NCBI GenBank assembly: GCA_020632885.1
Contig: JACKEQ010000003.1
Coordinates: 124,001 to 188,000 of the forward strand
Length of the DNA stretch: 64,000 bases
DNA from: Alphaproteobacteria bacterium
GTDB taxonomy: Bacteria; Myxococcota_A; UBA796; GCA-2862545
Direction of reading: 5' to 3'
Part shown: one piece after another, positions 49,827 to 60,900 of the stretch
How positions within the stretch are numbered: the stretch's first letter is position 1
Layout: the number at the start of each line of letters is the position of its first letter
Program-made: the position numbers and the translations under genes
Notes under the pieces: generated by a model
Told to the model about the DNA's origin: nothing
What the model saw: only the letters and a program-made list of their open reading frames with translations
Databases searched by the model: none

Positions 49827-50356
49827 GGGCGGGCCTTCATCGCAGCTTCCCAGAGCTCCGGGAGGGCCTCCACGGGCCACGTGTCGATCTCGGGGAGCAG
49901 GGAGCGCGGCATGAGGAGACCCTTCCCATCACCTGGGCCACGACCGCTTCGGCGGCCGCGTCGTAGAGGTGCCGGTCCTCGCGATGATCGAAGTCCCGGT
50001 TCCAACGGAGCACGATGCGGACCTTGTCCGCCGTCGCGATCACAGCCGCTGTGACGTCCTCGAGGCGCACCTCGAACCTCCGCCCGCTGCCGTCGCCCAC
50101 CATCACACCCGCCATGGGTGCCGCGGACCCCATGTCCACCGTCCACCCGTCCACGGCCGGAGCCTGCCGCACGAGGGCCTCGGCCTGGGCGAGATGCTCC
50201 GGCGTGTCGGGCTGGATCACCAGACCGTAGGCATCCGTCCCCGTCGTGATCTGCACCGAGAGCCCGGGATGGTGCTCCTGGAGCCGGGCCGTCAGCACCG
50301 TCCCAGAACGCCGGCTCCTCCGCCCCCCGCCACCACGCCACCAGCCGGTTCCACAT
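49823..50356 (-). pseudogene. Broken gene with two compensating frameshifts
   Basis: A single protein seems to be split by two frameshifts. ATG 50356 reads MWNRLVAWWRGAEEPAFWD in one frame; near 50299-50305 (a GGG run) coding continues one base off as VLTARLQEHHPGLSVQI and so on to AEAVVAQVMG; near 49918-49930 it returns to the first frame for LLMPRSLLPEIDTWPVEALP ending at TAG 49823. The middle shows APAVDGWTVDM and HLYDAAAEAVVAQVMG, which resembles DUF695-like proteins (recall, weak). The pieces together make about 177 residues. Assembly or sequencing error is as likely as a real pseudogene. It is divergent from valS. Confidence 0.5.
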
Positions 50357-50432
50357 GACGCGCTCCTCCGGACGACGGCGTGCCGCCCGCGGGATATCGA
50401 GACGCCCCCGAAGCATCCAGGAGGAACGACAG

Positions 50433-53069
50433 ATGGCCGAGCTGCCCAAGGCCTACGACCCCCACGCCGCCGCCGAGACCTGGTCGGCAGCGTGGGCCGA
50501 CGCCCGCATCTTCGAGGCGGACCCGTCCGCCCCCGGCCCGGCCTTCAGCGTCGTCATCCCTCCGCCGAACGTCACGGGCAGCCTGCACATGGGCCACGCC
50601 CTCAACAACACGCTCCAGGACGTGTTGGTCCGCTACAAGCGCATGGACGGCTACAACACCGTGTGGGTGCCCGGCATGGACCACGCGGGCATCGCCACGC
50701 AGTGGGTCGTACGCCGCCAGCTCGAGGCCCAGGGCATCGACTTCCGGTCCCTCGGCCGCGAGGGCTTCGTGGAGAAGGTCTGGCAGTGGAAGGACGAGGC
50801 GGGCGGCACGATCACCAAGCAGCTCCGCCGTCTCGGCGTGTCCTGCGACTGGTCGCGCGAGCGCTTCACGCTCGATCCCGGCCTGCGCGAGGCCGTCCAG
50901 GAGCACTTCATCCGGCTCTTCGAGGCGGGCCTGATCTACCGCGGCACCCGGCTCATCAACTGGGATCCCCTCGACCAGACCGCCCTCTCGGACCTCGAGG
51001 TGGAGCACGAGGAGGGCGCGCAGGGGGAGCTGTGGTCCTTCGCCTACCCCATCCGCGACGAAGACGGCGGCGGCGAGATCGTCGTGGCCACCACGCGCCC
51101 CGAGACCATGCTGGGCGACACCGCGGTGGCCGTGCACCCCGACGACCCCCGCTACCAGCACCTCATCGGGAAGACGCTGAAGCACCCGTTCGTCGACCGG
51201 GAGATCCCGATCGTCGCGGACGCCATCCTCGTGGACATGGCCTTCGGGACCGGGGCCGTGAAGGTCACGCCCGCCCACGACCCCAACGACTTCGAGGTGG
51301 GCAAGCGCCACAAGCTGCCCATGATCAACATCCTGAACCGCGACGGCTCGCTGAACGAGCAGGGCGGCCGCTTCACCGGCATGGACCGCTTCGAGGCCCG
51401 CAAGGCCGTGAAGGCCGCCATCGCGGAGCTGGGTCTGGACCGCGGGAGCAAGGCCCACACGCTCAACGTCGGGCGCAGCCAGCGCTCCGGGGCCATCGTG
51501 GAGCCCATGCTCTCCACGCAGTGGTTCATGCGCATGAAGCCGCTGGCCGCCCCCGCCATGGCGGCCGTGGAGCACGGGTTCACGAAGTTCGTGCCGTCCC
51601 AGTGGGAGAACACGTACTACGCGTGGCTGCGCGACATCCGCGACTGGTGCATCAGCCGGCAGCTCTGGTGGGGTCACCGCATCCCCGCCTGGTACGACCC
51701 CGAGGGGAACGTGTACGTCGCGCGCTGCCGCGAGGAAGCCGTCGAGAAGGCCGGCCGGGACGACCTCGTGCAGGACGAGGACGTGCTCGACACCTGGTTC
51801 AGCTCGGCCCTCTGGCCCTTCAGCGTGATGGGCTGGCCCGAGAAGACCGAGGACCTGGCGCGCTACTACCCCACCAGCGTGCTGGTCACGGGCTTCGACA
51901 TCATCTTCTTCTGGGTCGCCCGGATGATGTTCGCCGGCCTGTACTTCACGGGCTCCGTGCCCTTCTCCGACGTCTACATCCACGCCCTGGTCCGCGACGA
52001 GCACGGCGACAAGATGAGCAAGACGAAGGGCAACGTGGTGGACCCCCTGACCGTCATCGACCGCTGGGGTGCGGACGCCTTCCGCTTCACGCTGGTGGCG
52101 TTCGCCGCCCAGGGCCGTGACGTGCTCTGGTCCGAGAAGCGCGTGGAGGACTACCACCGCTTCACCACGAAGGTCTGGCAGGCGCTCCGGTACTGCTTCC
52201 TGAATGCCGAGGGCTACGACCCGTCGGCGCCGATGGAGCCGGGTCCCTACGAGCGCTGGATCGAGGCCCGCACGGGTGCCGCGGCGGAGCGCGTGCGCGC
52301 GGCGCTGGACGGCTACCGGTTCAACGAGGCCGCCTCGGAGCTGTTCGCCTTCGTGAAGGGCGAGTACTGCGACTGGTACATCGAGCTCTCGAAGACGACC
52401 ATCTACGACACGAGCGCCTCCGCCGCGCGCCAGAACGCCGTGAAGCACGCGCTGTTCTCCACGATGGGCGCCATCGTGCGGATGATGCACCCGCTGATGC
52501 CGTTCCTCACCGAGGACATCTGGCAGCGCCTGCCCCACACCGAGGGCTTCGTGGCGACGGCGCCCTACCCGCGCCCGTCCGACTTCGCGGTGGACGCCGC
52601 CACCCTGGAGGACATCGCGCGCCTCCAGGACGCGGTCACCGAGGTGCGCCGGATCCGCGGCGAGATGAGCATCGCCCGCAAGGTGCCGCTCGCGCTCATG
52701 GTGGACGACGACGCGCTCTACACGGGCCTGTTCCCGCACGCCCGCGCGCTGAACGAGCTGGCCGGCGTCACGCTCGAGCGGCTCGTCGAGCGTCCGAGCG
52801 GCACGGCCACCGCCGTGGTGCGCGGCGTGGAGTGCGTCATCCCGCTGGCTGGCGTGGTGGACTTCTCGAGCGAGCTCGACCGGCTCGACAAGGAGCTCGC
52901 CAAGGCCGACAAGGACATCGGTCAGCTCGAGAAGAAGCTCGGCAACAAGGGCTTCGTGGACAAGGCGCCCGAGGACGTGGTCGCGGGCTTCCGCGAGAAG
53001 CTCGAGGCGGCCGTCGTGCGTCGGGACACCCTGCGCACCAGCCGCGACCGGCTCGCCGAGCTCGTCTGA
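50433..53069 (+). CDS. valS: Valyl-tRNA synthetase
   Basis: 878 residues. ATG 50433 follows AGGAGGA. Class I aminoacyl-tRNA synthetase that joins valine to tRNA-Val. The HIGH-type motif is HMGH in NVTGSLHMGHALN (residues about 45-55), the editing (CP1) domain includes VVATTRPETMLGDTAVAVHP and GTGAVKVTPAHDPNDFEVG, and the KMSKS-type loop is KMSKTKGN near residue 527. The C-terminal tRNA-binding coiled coil (LDRLDKELAKADKDIGQLEK, about 810-870) is typical of ValRS. No T-box leader is seen. It is divergent from the broken gene and 49 bases before an orphan. Confidence 0.97.
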   Translation: MAELPKAYDPHAAAETWSAAWADARIFEADPSAPGPAFSVVIPPPNVTGSLHMGHALNNTLQDVLVRYKRMDGYNTVWVPGMDHAGIATQWVVRRQLEAQGIDFRSLGREGFVEKVWQWKDEAGGTITKQLRRLGVSCDWSRERFTLDPGLREAVQEHFIRLFEAGLIYRGTRLINWDPLDQTALSDLEVEHEEGAQGELWSFAYPIRDEDGGGEIVVATTRPETMLGDTAVAVHPDDPRYQHLIGKTLKHPFVDREIPIVADAILVDMAFGTGAVKVTPAHDPNDFEVGKRHKLPMINILNRDGSLNEQGGRFTGMDRFEARKAVKAAIAELGLDRGSKAHTLNVGRSQRSGAIVEPMLSTQWFMRMKPLAAPAMAAVEHGFTKFVPSQWENTYYAWLRDIRDWCISRQLWWGHRIPAWYDPEGNVYVARCREEAVEKAGRDDLVQDEDVLDTWFSSALWPFSVMGWPEKTEDLARYYPTSVLVTGFDIIFFWVARMMFAGLYFTGSVPFSDVYIHALVRDEHGDKMSKTKGNVVDPLTVIDRWGADAFRFTLVAFAAQGRDVLWSEKRVEDYHRFTTKVWQALRYCFLNAEGYDPSAPMEPGPYERWIEARTGAAAERVRAALDGYRFNEAASELFAFVKGEYCDWYIELSKTTIYDTSASAARQNAVKHALFSTMGAIVRMMHPLMPFLTEDIWQRLPHTEGFVATAPYPRPSDFAVDAATLEDIARLQDAVTEVRRIRGEMSIARKVPLALMVDDDALYTGLFPHARALNELAGVTLERLVERPSGTATAVVRGVECVIPLAGVVDFSSELDRLDKELAKADKDIGQLEKKLGNKGFVDKAPEDVVAGFREKLEAAVVRRDTLRTSRDRLAELV

Positions 53070-53118
53070 CGGCTCACATCGGGCGCCGCCGATCCGAGGG
53101 GGTCGGCAGGAGCCCGAG

Positions 53119-53859
53119 ATGTCCAGCCGCCTCTCCACCGCCGACTTCCTGGTCGCCGGGCGGTTCTTCCACGCCGACGAAGACGCCGCCCTGGCGGCGA
53201 TCCGCGCGGTGGGCGCGGTTCCGTTGCGGGATCTCGACCTGATGGTCGTGTACGCCGGCGTGCCCGTGCGCCGGCGCTTCGGGGTCGTGGAGAACGCGCT
53301 CGCCACCCCCTACCAGCACCCCGTCCTCGACCTGCTGGGCCGTGCGCTCCAGGACCCCATGAACAACGCCGTGGCCTCGGAGGTCACGCGACGGCGCCTG
53401 CCCTACAGCCCCGTGAGCCGGCGCCTCGTGCAGGAAGCCCTGATGGCCCTGCACGACGCCCAGGTGCACCTCCCGTGGGCCTTCCTGCCCATGGCGTACG
53501 ACCTGGCCGCCCGCGTGGAAGCCGCGGACCGCGCGCACCGGCTGCCCTTCCGTGTGTTCTACGCCCAGCACATCGAGCTCTTCCGCGGGCGGGACCAGGG
53601 GTTCGGGCTCGCCAGGACGGGTCGGGTCTTCAGCCTGCCCGTGGAGGGCGCACGCGGCGGCACGTGGCCGGAGACCGTGTACGGCGCGCTCGACGTGGAC
53701 GCCGCCCTGCTCGTGGAGGCGAACATCCTCGGGCCCGAGCCCACCTGGGAGGCGGACGACATCCCGACCGAACGGGGTCCTCCCGAGCGCGAGAACGCCC
53801 CGTGTGACGCGGGCTTCGCGTCCTTCGACCTGGACCTGGATCTCGACGACCCGCCGTGA
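53119..53859 (+). CDS. Orphan protein with acidic C-terminus, unknown
   Basis: 246 residues. The body looks globular and cytosolic, with no signal peptide or TM. The middle (VSRRLVQEALMALHDAQVHL, then YDLAARVEAADRAHRLPFRV) is helical. The last 30 residues are acidic, ending FDLDLDLDDPP. No recognised family. It is 49 bases downstream of valS on the same strand and may be co-transcribed. It ends three bases before the convergent Asp-repeat gene. Confidence 0.6.
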   Translation: MSSRLSTADFLVAGRFFHADEDAALAAIRAVGAVPLRDLDLMVVYAGVPVRRRFGVVENALATPYQHPVLDLLGRALQDPMNNAVASEVTRRRLPYSPVSRRLVQEALMALHDAQVHLPWAFLPMAYDLAARVEAADRAHRLPFRVFYAQHIELFRGRDQGFGLARTGRVFSLPVEGARGGTWPETVYGALDVDAALLVEANILGPEPTWEADDIPTERGPPERENAPCDAGFASFDLDLDLDDPP

Positions 53860-53862
53860 GCG

Positions 53863-54950
<1,088 letters not shown>

Positions 54951-54954
<4 letters not shown>

Positions 54955-55520
54955 GGCCTCAGAGTACCAGAGTCCCCGGTGCGACGAAGGCCTTCCAGGA
55001 GCGGCGTGATCGCCTGACGACCGAGGATCGCGCTCCCCATCGGCCAGGACGACTCCACGACCAGCCCTTCGCCCCACCAGACCTGCCGGATGCGCCCGCC
55101 CCCGGCACAGGTCCGGGTCTGGGCGGTCCCCAGCACAGGCACGGCGCGAAACGCACCGTCGCTCTCGAAGTGGCAGTCCTCTCCCCGCGCGCCCGGACCG
55201 TCGCCGGCGCGGACCGTGAACGTGAAGCCCGTTCCCGCCTGCTCGATGTGCAGCACCCTCGCTCCAGGGCCCGCCGAGCCCGACCAACCGGGCGGCACGT
55301 AGAGGGACAACCCCTCTCCTTCCCACGCCCCGCTCGTGACGGGACGCGTGCCGGAGGACTCCTGGTAGGCGGCATCGAGATCCACGGCCTGGTCGGCGTC
55401 GAACACGACCGGCTCAGGGACGCGCTTCCTGCACCCGGACACCAGGAGCACGAGGGACAGGAGCTCAACGCGCAAGGCGGGCCCGATGGAGCCCGGCCCC
55501 CCAGAGACGCCCGAACACAC
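54951..55520 (-). CDS. Lipoprotein, unknown
   Basis: About 189 residues from GTG 55520, which lies inside the end of the crotonase gene (56-base overlap) with GAGGAGG just before it; the spacing is short, so the start is uncertain. ELLSLVLLVSGC is a lipoprotein signal with lipobox VSGC. The mature part (RKRVPEPVVFDADQAVDLDA, then WEGEGLSLYVPPGWSGSAG and CAGGGRIRQVWWGEGLVVES) has two Cys pairs' worth of residues and looks beta-rich. Its TGA overlaps the start of the Asp-repeat gene (ATGA), suggesting a shared role in the envelope. Confidence 0.6.
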
Positions 55521-56232
55521 GGGCCTCCTCGCCGGACCGAACGACGGGTGACTCCGCCAGCACGGCCCCCTTCAGCGCGCGGACGACGGCGGGGTCCACA
55601 TCGAGCACGGGCGCGAGATGACCGTCCAGCGACGCGGGCAGCGGGCCGGTGGCGTCCACGAAGGCACCCAGACCCTCCGGGCCCCGCGCCGTGGCGGACG
55701 TGAGCAACCCGAGGGCCGCCGTCGGCCCGACGTGCCGCACGAGGCGCGCCAGCCCGCCCCAGCCGGGGCTCACCCCGAGCCTGGCGTGCACGAAGCCCAC
55801 CCGCGCATGCGGCGCAAGCACGCGCTGATCCGCGGCCGTCAGCAACTCGGCTCCCCCACCGAGGGCGGGACCATCGACTGCCGCCACGACGAGCTGCGGG
55901 AGCGTGGCGAGCGCGTCGAGCACGACCGTCATCGCCGCGCACATCCGCATCCCGGCCTCGGGCTCGCCCAGCCCGGCCCGGACCTGCCCGAGGTGCCCAC
56001 CACTGCAGAAGGCGCCGGGTGTGCCCGTGATCACGACCACACCGAGCGCTTCGTCGCGCTGGAGGTCCGCTACGTGCCGGGCGAGGTCGAGCATCATCCC
56101 GACGGTGAGCGCTCCCCTGACCTCCGGGTTCACCAGGCGCAGCACGTGGCCCTCGCGCTCCACGGTGCCCGGAGCCTCCGGCACCTGGGACCGCAGGGCC
56201 TCGAGGGTCCGCCGTGCCTCCTCGAGGCTCAC
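55465..56232 (-). CDS. Enoyl-CoA hydratase/isomerase (crotonase) family protein
   Basis: 255 residues from GTG 56232, which overlaps the rsmD stop (GTGA). The crotonase core is visible: GVVVITGTPGAFCSGGHLGQ (first oxyanion region), VVAAVDGPALGGGAELLTAA (the GGGxE signature with the second oxyanion Gly) and GVSPGWGGLARLVRHVG. At the usual first catalytic position the protein has Glu in GGGAEL; the second Glu of hydratases is replaced by Gly/Trp in SPGWGG. So hydratase activity is doubtful and another crotonase reaction (decarboxylase or isomerase) is possible. It is coupled to rsmD. Confidence 0.85.
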   Translation of the reverse strand: MSLEEARRTLEALRSQVPEAPGTVEREGHVLRLVNPEVRGALTVGMMLDLARHVADLQRDEALGVVVITGTPGAFCSGGHLGQVRAGLGEPEAGMRMCAAMTVVLDALATLPQLVVAAVDGPALGGGAELLTAADQRVLAPHARVGFVHARLGVSPGWGGLARLVRHVGPTAALGLLTSATARGPEGLGAFVDATGPLPASLDGHLAPVLDVDPAVVRALKGAVLAESPVVRSGEEARVFGRLWGAGLHRARLAR

Positions 56233-56759
56233 GCGCCCTCCGCACGGTACGTGTGGATCGTGGTGTCGCCGAAGCTGCGGGAGGCCTCTCGCACGAGCGT
56301 CGCGCACCGATCGGGCACCCGGGTGGCCTTCGCGGTCTCGAACCAGATCCGGCCCGTGCACGCGGGTGCCAGGACCTCCAGCCACACGGCGGGGTCCTCC
56401 GCGTAGGGCGGATCGGCGAACACCAGCCCGAAGGCGCCGAGACCCTCGAGCCGCTTGCGGAGGTCGCCGCGAACGAGCCGCACGTCGGCGCCGAGGGCCG
56501 TGGCGTGGTCGCGGAGGGCCGCGAAGGCACGGGGGTCCCGCTCCACCGCGACCACCTCGGCTCCGCGCGACCAGGCCTCGAACGCGAGGATGCCGCTGCC
56601 GGAGAAGGCGTCGAGCACCCGGACCCCGGTGAGATCCTGGCCCACCATGGAGAACAGGGCCTCCCGAACCCGCGCGGACGTCGGACGCACGCCAGGTGCG
56701 GCGCGCCCCGAGAGGGTCCGACCGCGCGCACGCCCACCCGTGATGCGCAGGCCGCTCAA
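56229..56759 (-). CDS. rsmD: 16S rRNA guanine(966)-N2 methyltransferase RsmD
   Basis: 176 residues. It methylates N2 of G966 in 16S rRNA of the small subunit. Motifs: LRITGGRARGRTL, RPTSARVREALFSMV, RVLDAFSGSGILAFEAWSRG (SAM site) and LVFADPPYAED (the DPPY catalytic motif). TTG 56759 overlaps the stop of the eight-cysteine lipoprotein (TTGA) and agrees with the usual first residues; a GTG at 56777 would add six. Its stop overlaps the crotonase start. Confidence 0.9.
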   Translation of the reverse strand: MSGLRITGGRARGRTLSGRAAPGVRPTSARVREALFSMVGQDLTGVRVLDAFSGSGILAFEAWSRGAEVVAVERDPRAFAALRDHATALGADVRLVRGDLRKRLEGLGAFGLVFADPPYAEDPAVWLEVLAPACTGRIWFETAKATRVPDRCATLVREASRSFGDTTIHTYRAEGA

Positions 56760-57100
56760 GGCGACTTCAGGCTCCACGAGCACATGCCGTCCACACAGCC
56801 GCATCGATCGAGCACGGCGTGACACGGGCGCTCGAGGCACGGCGTCATGACCCCGGACTGCGCGACCGCCGTGGTGACGCACATCTCCCCGCTGCACCCG
56901 ACGGTGGCGCAGTCGGCGTCGGAGGTGCATTCCCCCGGGCTCGACGGGCCTTCGACGGCCTCGCCGCACTCGGCGTACAGCTCGGCGGCGCTCGGCGAAG
57001 AGGGCGTGGGGGCCGGCGCGACGAACGGTTCGGGGGGCGCGGGAGCGGGGGGCGTGGTGCCCCCGCAGGCGACGAGGAAGGCTGCGAGGATGGAGCGCAT
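56756..57100 (-). CDS. Eight-cysteine-cluster lipoprotein
   Basis: 114 residues. MRSILAAFLVACGG is a lipoprotein signal (lipobox LVAC), followed by a Pro/Ala linker. The mature domain has the eight-cysteine pattern: CGEAVEG, GECTSDADCATVGCSGEMC and then CLERPCHAVLDRCGCVDGMC. This matches small Cys-rich envelope proteins seen in Myxococcota and relatives, of unknown function. It is divergent from actA (138 bases between) and coupled to rsmD downstream. Confidence 0.78.
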   Translation of the reverse strand: MRSILAAFLVACGGTTPPAPAPPEPFVAPAPTPSSPSAAELYAECGEAVEGPSSPGECTSDADCATVGCSGEMCVTTAVAQSGVMTPCLERPCHAVLDRCGCVDGMCSWSLKSP

Positions 57101-57238
57101 GGTCCCGTCTACCCCGTCCTGACGGCCTCCGCCGCCCCATACCCGACCACGCGCAACAGATGATTGCGGACCATTGAATCCGCGCCGAACGGTTCGATAG
57201 CACGCGGGCCGAGACCCAGTCCCTCGTGGAGGTCCTTG

Positions 57239-57928
57239 ATGCTCCGTACAGTGAGTCTGCTGCTCACTGCTGCTCTCTTCTCGACCGGCCTGTCGTGCGT
57301 GGTCGCAGAGGAACAGCTGATCGACGACGCCCGGTTCCCCCTGGAGCCGCACCTCATCCTGCCCGTCTGGGGCCCCTCCAACGGCCAGGTCGCCGCTGGT
57401 GTCGCCACCGGCGTCGCCCCCGAGCAGCCGATTCCGTTCTCGCACTACCTGCACGCCGGGAAGAACGAGATCCAGTGCGAGTACTGCCACTCGGCCGCAC
57501 GGAAGTCGATCCACGGGGGTGTGCCCGAGATCTCGGTCTGCATGAACTGCCACAAGTTCGTGCGCACCAAGAGCAAGCACATCCAGAAGGTCACGGAGTA
57601 CTGGCAGAAGGGCGAGCCGATCCCCTGGCAGAAGGTCCACGACCTCCCGGACTACGTGAACTTCGCCCACGTCCGCCACATCCGCGCGGGCGTGGACTGC
57701 ACCGAGTGCCATGGGCAGATCAAGCTCCAGGGCAAGCCCACGTACACCGACGACGGAGGCGAGCTGCCGCTCCTCGCCGTCGACAAGGTGATGGTGCGCG
57801 AGACCACGCTCCAGATGGGCTGGTGTCTCGACTGCCACGCCACCCACCCCTCGGTGGACGAGAACTACGGCGAGTCGGCCGAGACGCGCCGCGCCGAGCT
57901 GAAGGACTGCTGGACCTGCCACAAGTGA
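57239..57928 (+). CDS. actA: Alternative complex III subunit ActA (pentaheme cytochrome c)
   Basis: 229 residues from ATG 57239, with GGAGG six bases upstream. A signal peptide (LRTVSLLLTAALFSTGLSC) leads to the periplasm; the Cys at its end may be lipidated. Five CxxCH heme c sites are present: CEYCH, CMNCH, CTECH, CLDCH and CWTCH, the number expected for ActA. In alternative complex III the ActA hemes carry electrons from quinol towards ActE and a periplasmic acceptor. First gene of the act operon; a 138-base divergent region lies upstream. Confidence 0.93.
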   Translation: MLRTVSLLLTAALFSTGLSCVVAEEQLIDDARFPLEPHLILPVWGPSNGQVAAGVATGVAPEQPIPFSHYLHAGKNEIQCEYCHSAARKSIHGGVPEISVCMNCHKFVRTKSKHIQKVTEYWQKGEPIPWQKVHDLPDYVNFAHVRHIRAGVDCTECHGQIKLQGKPTYTDDGGELPLLAVDKVMVRETTLQMGWCLDCHATHPSVDENYGESAETRRAELKDCWTCHK

Positions 57929-57975
57929 GCTGACGTCGGCCCCGTCCGACCAGCGAGAAAAGCGAGCTACATCTC

Positions 57976-60900
57976 ATGAACCGCCGCAACTTCCTCCAAG
58001 CTCTCGGCCTCGGCACCGGCGCCTCCGCGCTCTCCGCGTGCGGGCTGGACTACAACCGGTACTACACGCCGATCGAGCAGATCCTCCCCTACGTGGTGAA
58101 GCCCGAGAACGTCACCCCCGGCGTGCCCACCTTCTTCGCCACCAGCATCACCACCGGCCCGCACGCGCACCCCGTGCTCGCGCGCCACCGGGATGGCCGC
58201 GTGGTCCACGTGGGCTCCAACAAGCACGCCCCGCTCGTCCGCGCCTGCGTGCCGAAGGCCGCGCTCCTCGAGCTCCAGCGTCACTACAGCCCGGACCGCT
58301 ACAAGGGCCCGATGGAGGGCACCGCCGCCCTCGGCTGGAACGACGGCGCCGTGCCGAAGCTCACCGCCGCCGTCCAGGCCGCGAAGAGCGCCGGCAAGCA
58401 GGTCGTGTGGCTCGGCCAGTACCGGTCGGGCTCCATGGTCGAGCTGCTGAAGAGCGTGGTCGACAAGGTCGTGATGTGGGAGCCGAACGGCTACGAGGCC
58501 GAGGCCACGGCCGCCCAGATGGTGTTCGGTACCCGGTTCCTGCCGCGCTACGACCTCGCCGGTGCGAGCTACGTGCTCTCCTTCGGCGCCAACGTGCTCG
58601 GCGGTTGGGGCGGCACGCGCCTCCAGAGCGACTTCGCCATCGCGCGCAACCCGAACGGCGACCACGTCATCGCGCGCTACGCGCACGTCTCCCCGTACCG
58701 CGACCAGTCCGCGGCCAACGCGGACGACTGGTTCGCCGTCACGCCCGGCTCCGAGGTCCTCGTGGCCCGCGCGGTCGCCAAGCTCGTCGCGCAGAAGACC
58801 GGCTTCTCGGGCCCGGCCGTCGCCGCGCTCGGCAACATCGACACCGCCACCGCGGCCTCCGCGGCCGGGATCGACGCTGCCGCCATCGAGGCCATCGCGG
58901 CCCAGTTCGCGTCCGGCAACGCGGTCGCCCTCCCGGGTGGCGCCATCGGTGCCGGTCGCGCGGCCACCGAGCTCGCCGCGGCCACCTACCTCCTGAACAT
59001 CGTCGGTGGCGCCATGCCCACCCTGTTCAGCGGTGGCGGCTACCGCGCCCCGATCGCGAACACGAAGGACATCATGGACCTCGTGGCCGCGATGAACGCC
59101 GGCAACGTGGGCGTCCTCCTCGTGGACGAGGCCAACCCCGTGCACGCGCTGCCCTACAGCGGCTTCGCCGAGGCGATGGGCAAGGTCGGCACCACGGTCG
59201 CCTTCTCCTCCCACCCCGACGAGACCGCCGAGCTCTGCAAGCTCAAGATGCCGGCGGCCGACACGTTCGAGGACTGGGGCGACGAGGAGCCGCTGCTGGG
59301 CTTCACGCTGCTCCGTCAGCCCGCCATGAGCCCCCTGAACCTCATCCACCGCCCCCTCGGCGAGCAGGAGCAGGTGGCCACGAAGTGGGACGTCGTCTCC
59401 GCAGGTGAGGTCCTGGTGCGCGTCGGTCAGGCGCTGGGGACGGTCACCGCCAAGACCTGGCGCGACTACCTCCGCGAGCGCTGGGGCCGCATGGTGTTCG
59501 ACGCCGACGTGCTCGCGCCCCCGCGGGACCGCGCCCGTCGCGAGGCCGAGGCCTCCGGCGCGCCCTGGCCGCCCGTCGGTCCGGACGGTGCGCCCGTCGT
59601 CGAGCCGCCGCCCCACCAGGACGCCCGCTTCGGCGCCTGGTTCAACAAGCAGCTGGCGAACGGCTTCCACAAGAACGACCTCGCGGAGCGTCCGCAGGTC
59701 CTCAACGTCACGGGCAACGTCCAGTGGGCGGCCGACGTGGCTCCAGCCGGGTCGGGCGACATGACCGCCATCCTCGTGCCCCATGCGCACGTCGGTGACG
59801 GTCGCTACGCGAACACGCCCTGGGCCCAGGAGCTCCCGGACCCCATGTCCGGCATCGTCTGGGACACGTGGGCCGAGATCCACCCCGACACCGCCGCGAA
59901 GCTCGGTGTGGTCGACCGCGACGAGGTGGAGATCAAGAGCGCGAACGGCTCGGTGAAGACCTCCGTGGAGATCACGAAGAGCGTCCGTCCCGACACCGTC
60001 GCCATCCAGCTGGGCCAGGGCCACGCCCTCGCCAGCATGCGCTACGCCAACGGCATCGGCGTGAACGCCGCGCTGCTCGCCAAGGACGTCGACGCCCACG
60101 GCGCGATGGCCTGGTCGGGCAACAAGGTCACCGTCACGAAGACCGGCGGCCGCACGGACGTCGTCCACACCTTCGGTGGTGACAGCGACGAGGACCGCAA
60201 CTTCGCGGTGGTCGTCAACGCCGAGCAGTTCGCCGCCAAGGGCGACGCTCCCGCGGACCACCCGGGCGACCTCACCGGCATCCACCACCTCGAGATCGAC
60301 AAGCGCCTCACGGACATCGGGCTCACCGACTTCTACCCGATCCCCCAGCACCCCACGTACCGCTTCGGCATGACCGTCGACACGGACGCCTGCAACGGGT
60401 GCGGCGCCTGCTCCATCGCCTGCTACGCGGAGAACAACCTCCCCGTCGTGGGTCGCGAGAAGGTCCGCCAGGGCCGCGAGATGTCCTGGATCCGGATCGA
60501 CCGCTTCTACAAGGGCGACGAGACGCACTTCGTCCCCATGATGTGCCAGCACTGCGGCCACGCGCCCTGTGAGTCGGTCTGCCCGGTCTGGGCCACCTAC
60601 CACTCGCTCGACGGCCTCAACGCGATGGTCTACAACCGCTGCGTCGGCACCCGGTACTGCTCCAACGCCTGCCCGTTCAGCGCGCGGAAGTTCAACTACC
60701 ACACGTACGTCTGGCCCGAGCCCTTCAACATGCAGCTCAACCCCGACGTCGTGACGCGGACCATGGGCGTCATGGAGAAGTGCTCCTTCTGCGTGCAGCG
60801 CATCCGGTCCATCAAGTCCGCCTACAAGGACGCCGCGACCGAGACGACCAACTTCAACGCGGTCGTCCCGGACGCTGCCCTCGCCCGCCTCCCGGCGTGC

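Noticed and set aside
50357..50432. T-box or attenuator ahead of valS
   Set aside because: The divergent gap is too short (76 bases) and shows no T-box or leader-peptide pattern.
50292..53306. 1004-residue antisense open frame opposite valS
   Set aside because: valS has all class I synthetase motifs; the antisense frame has none.
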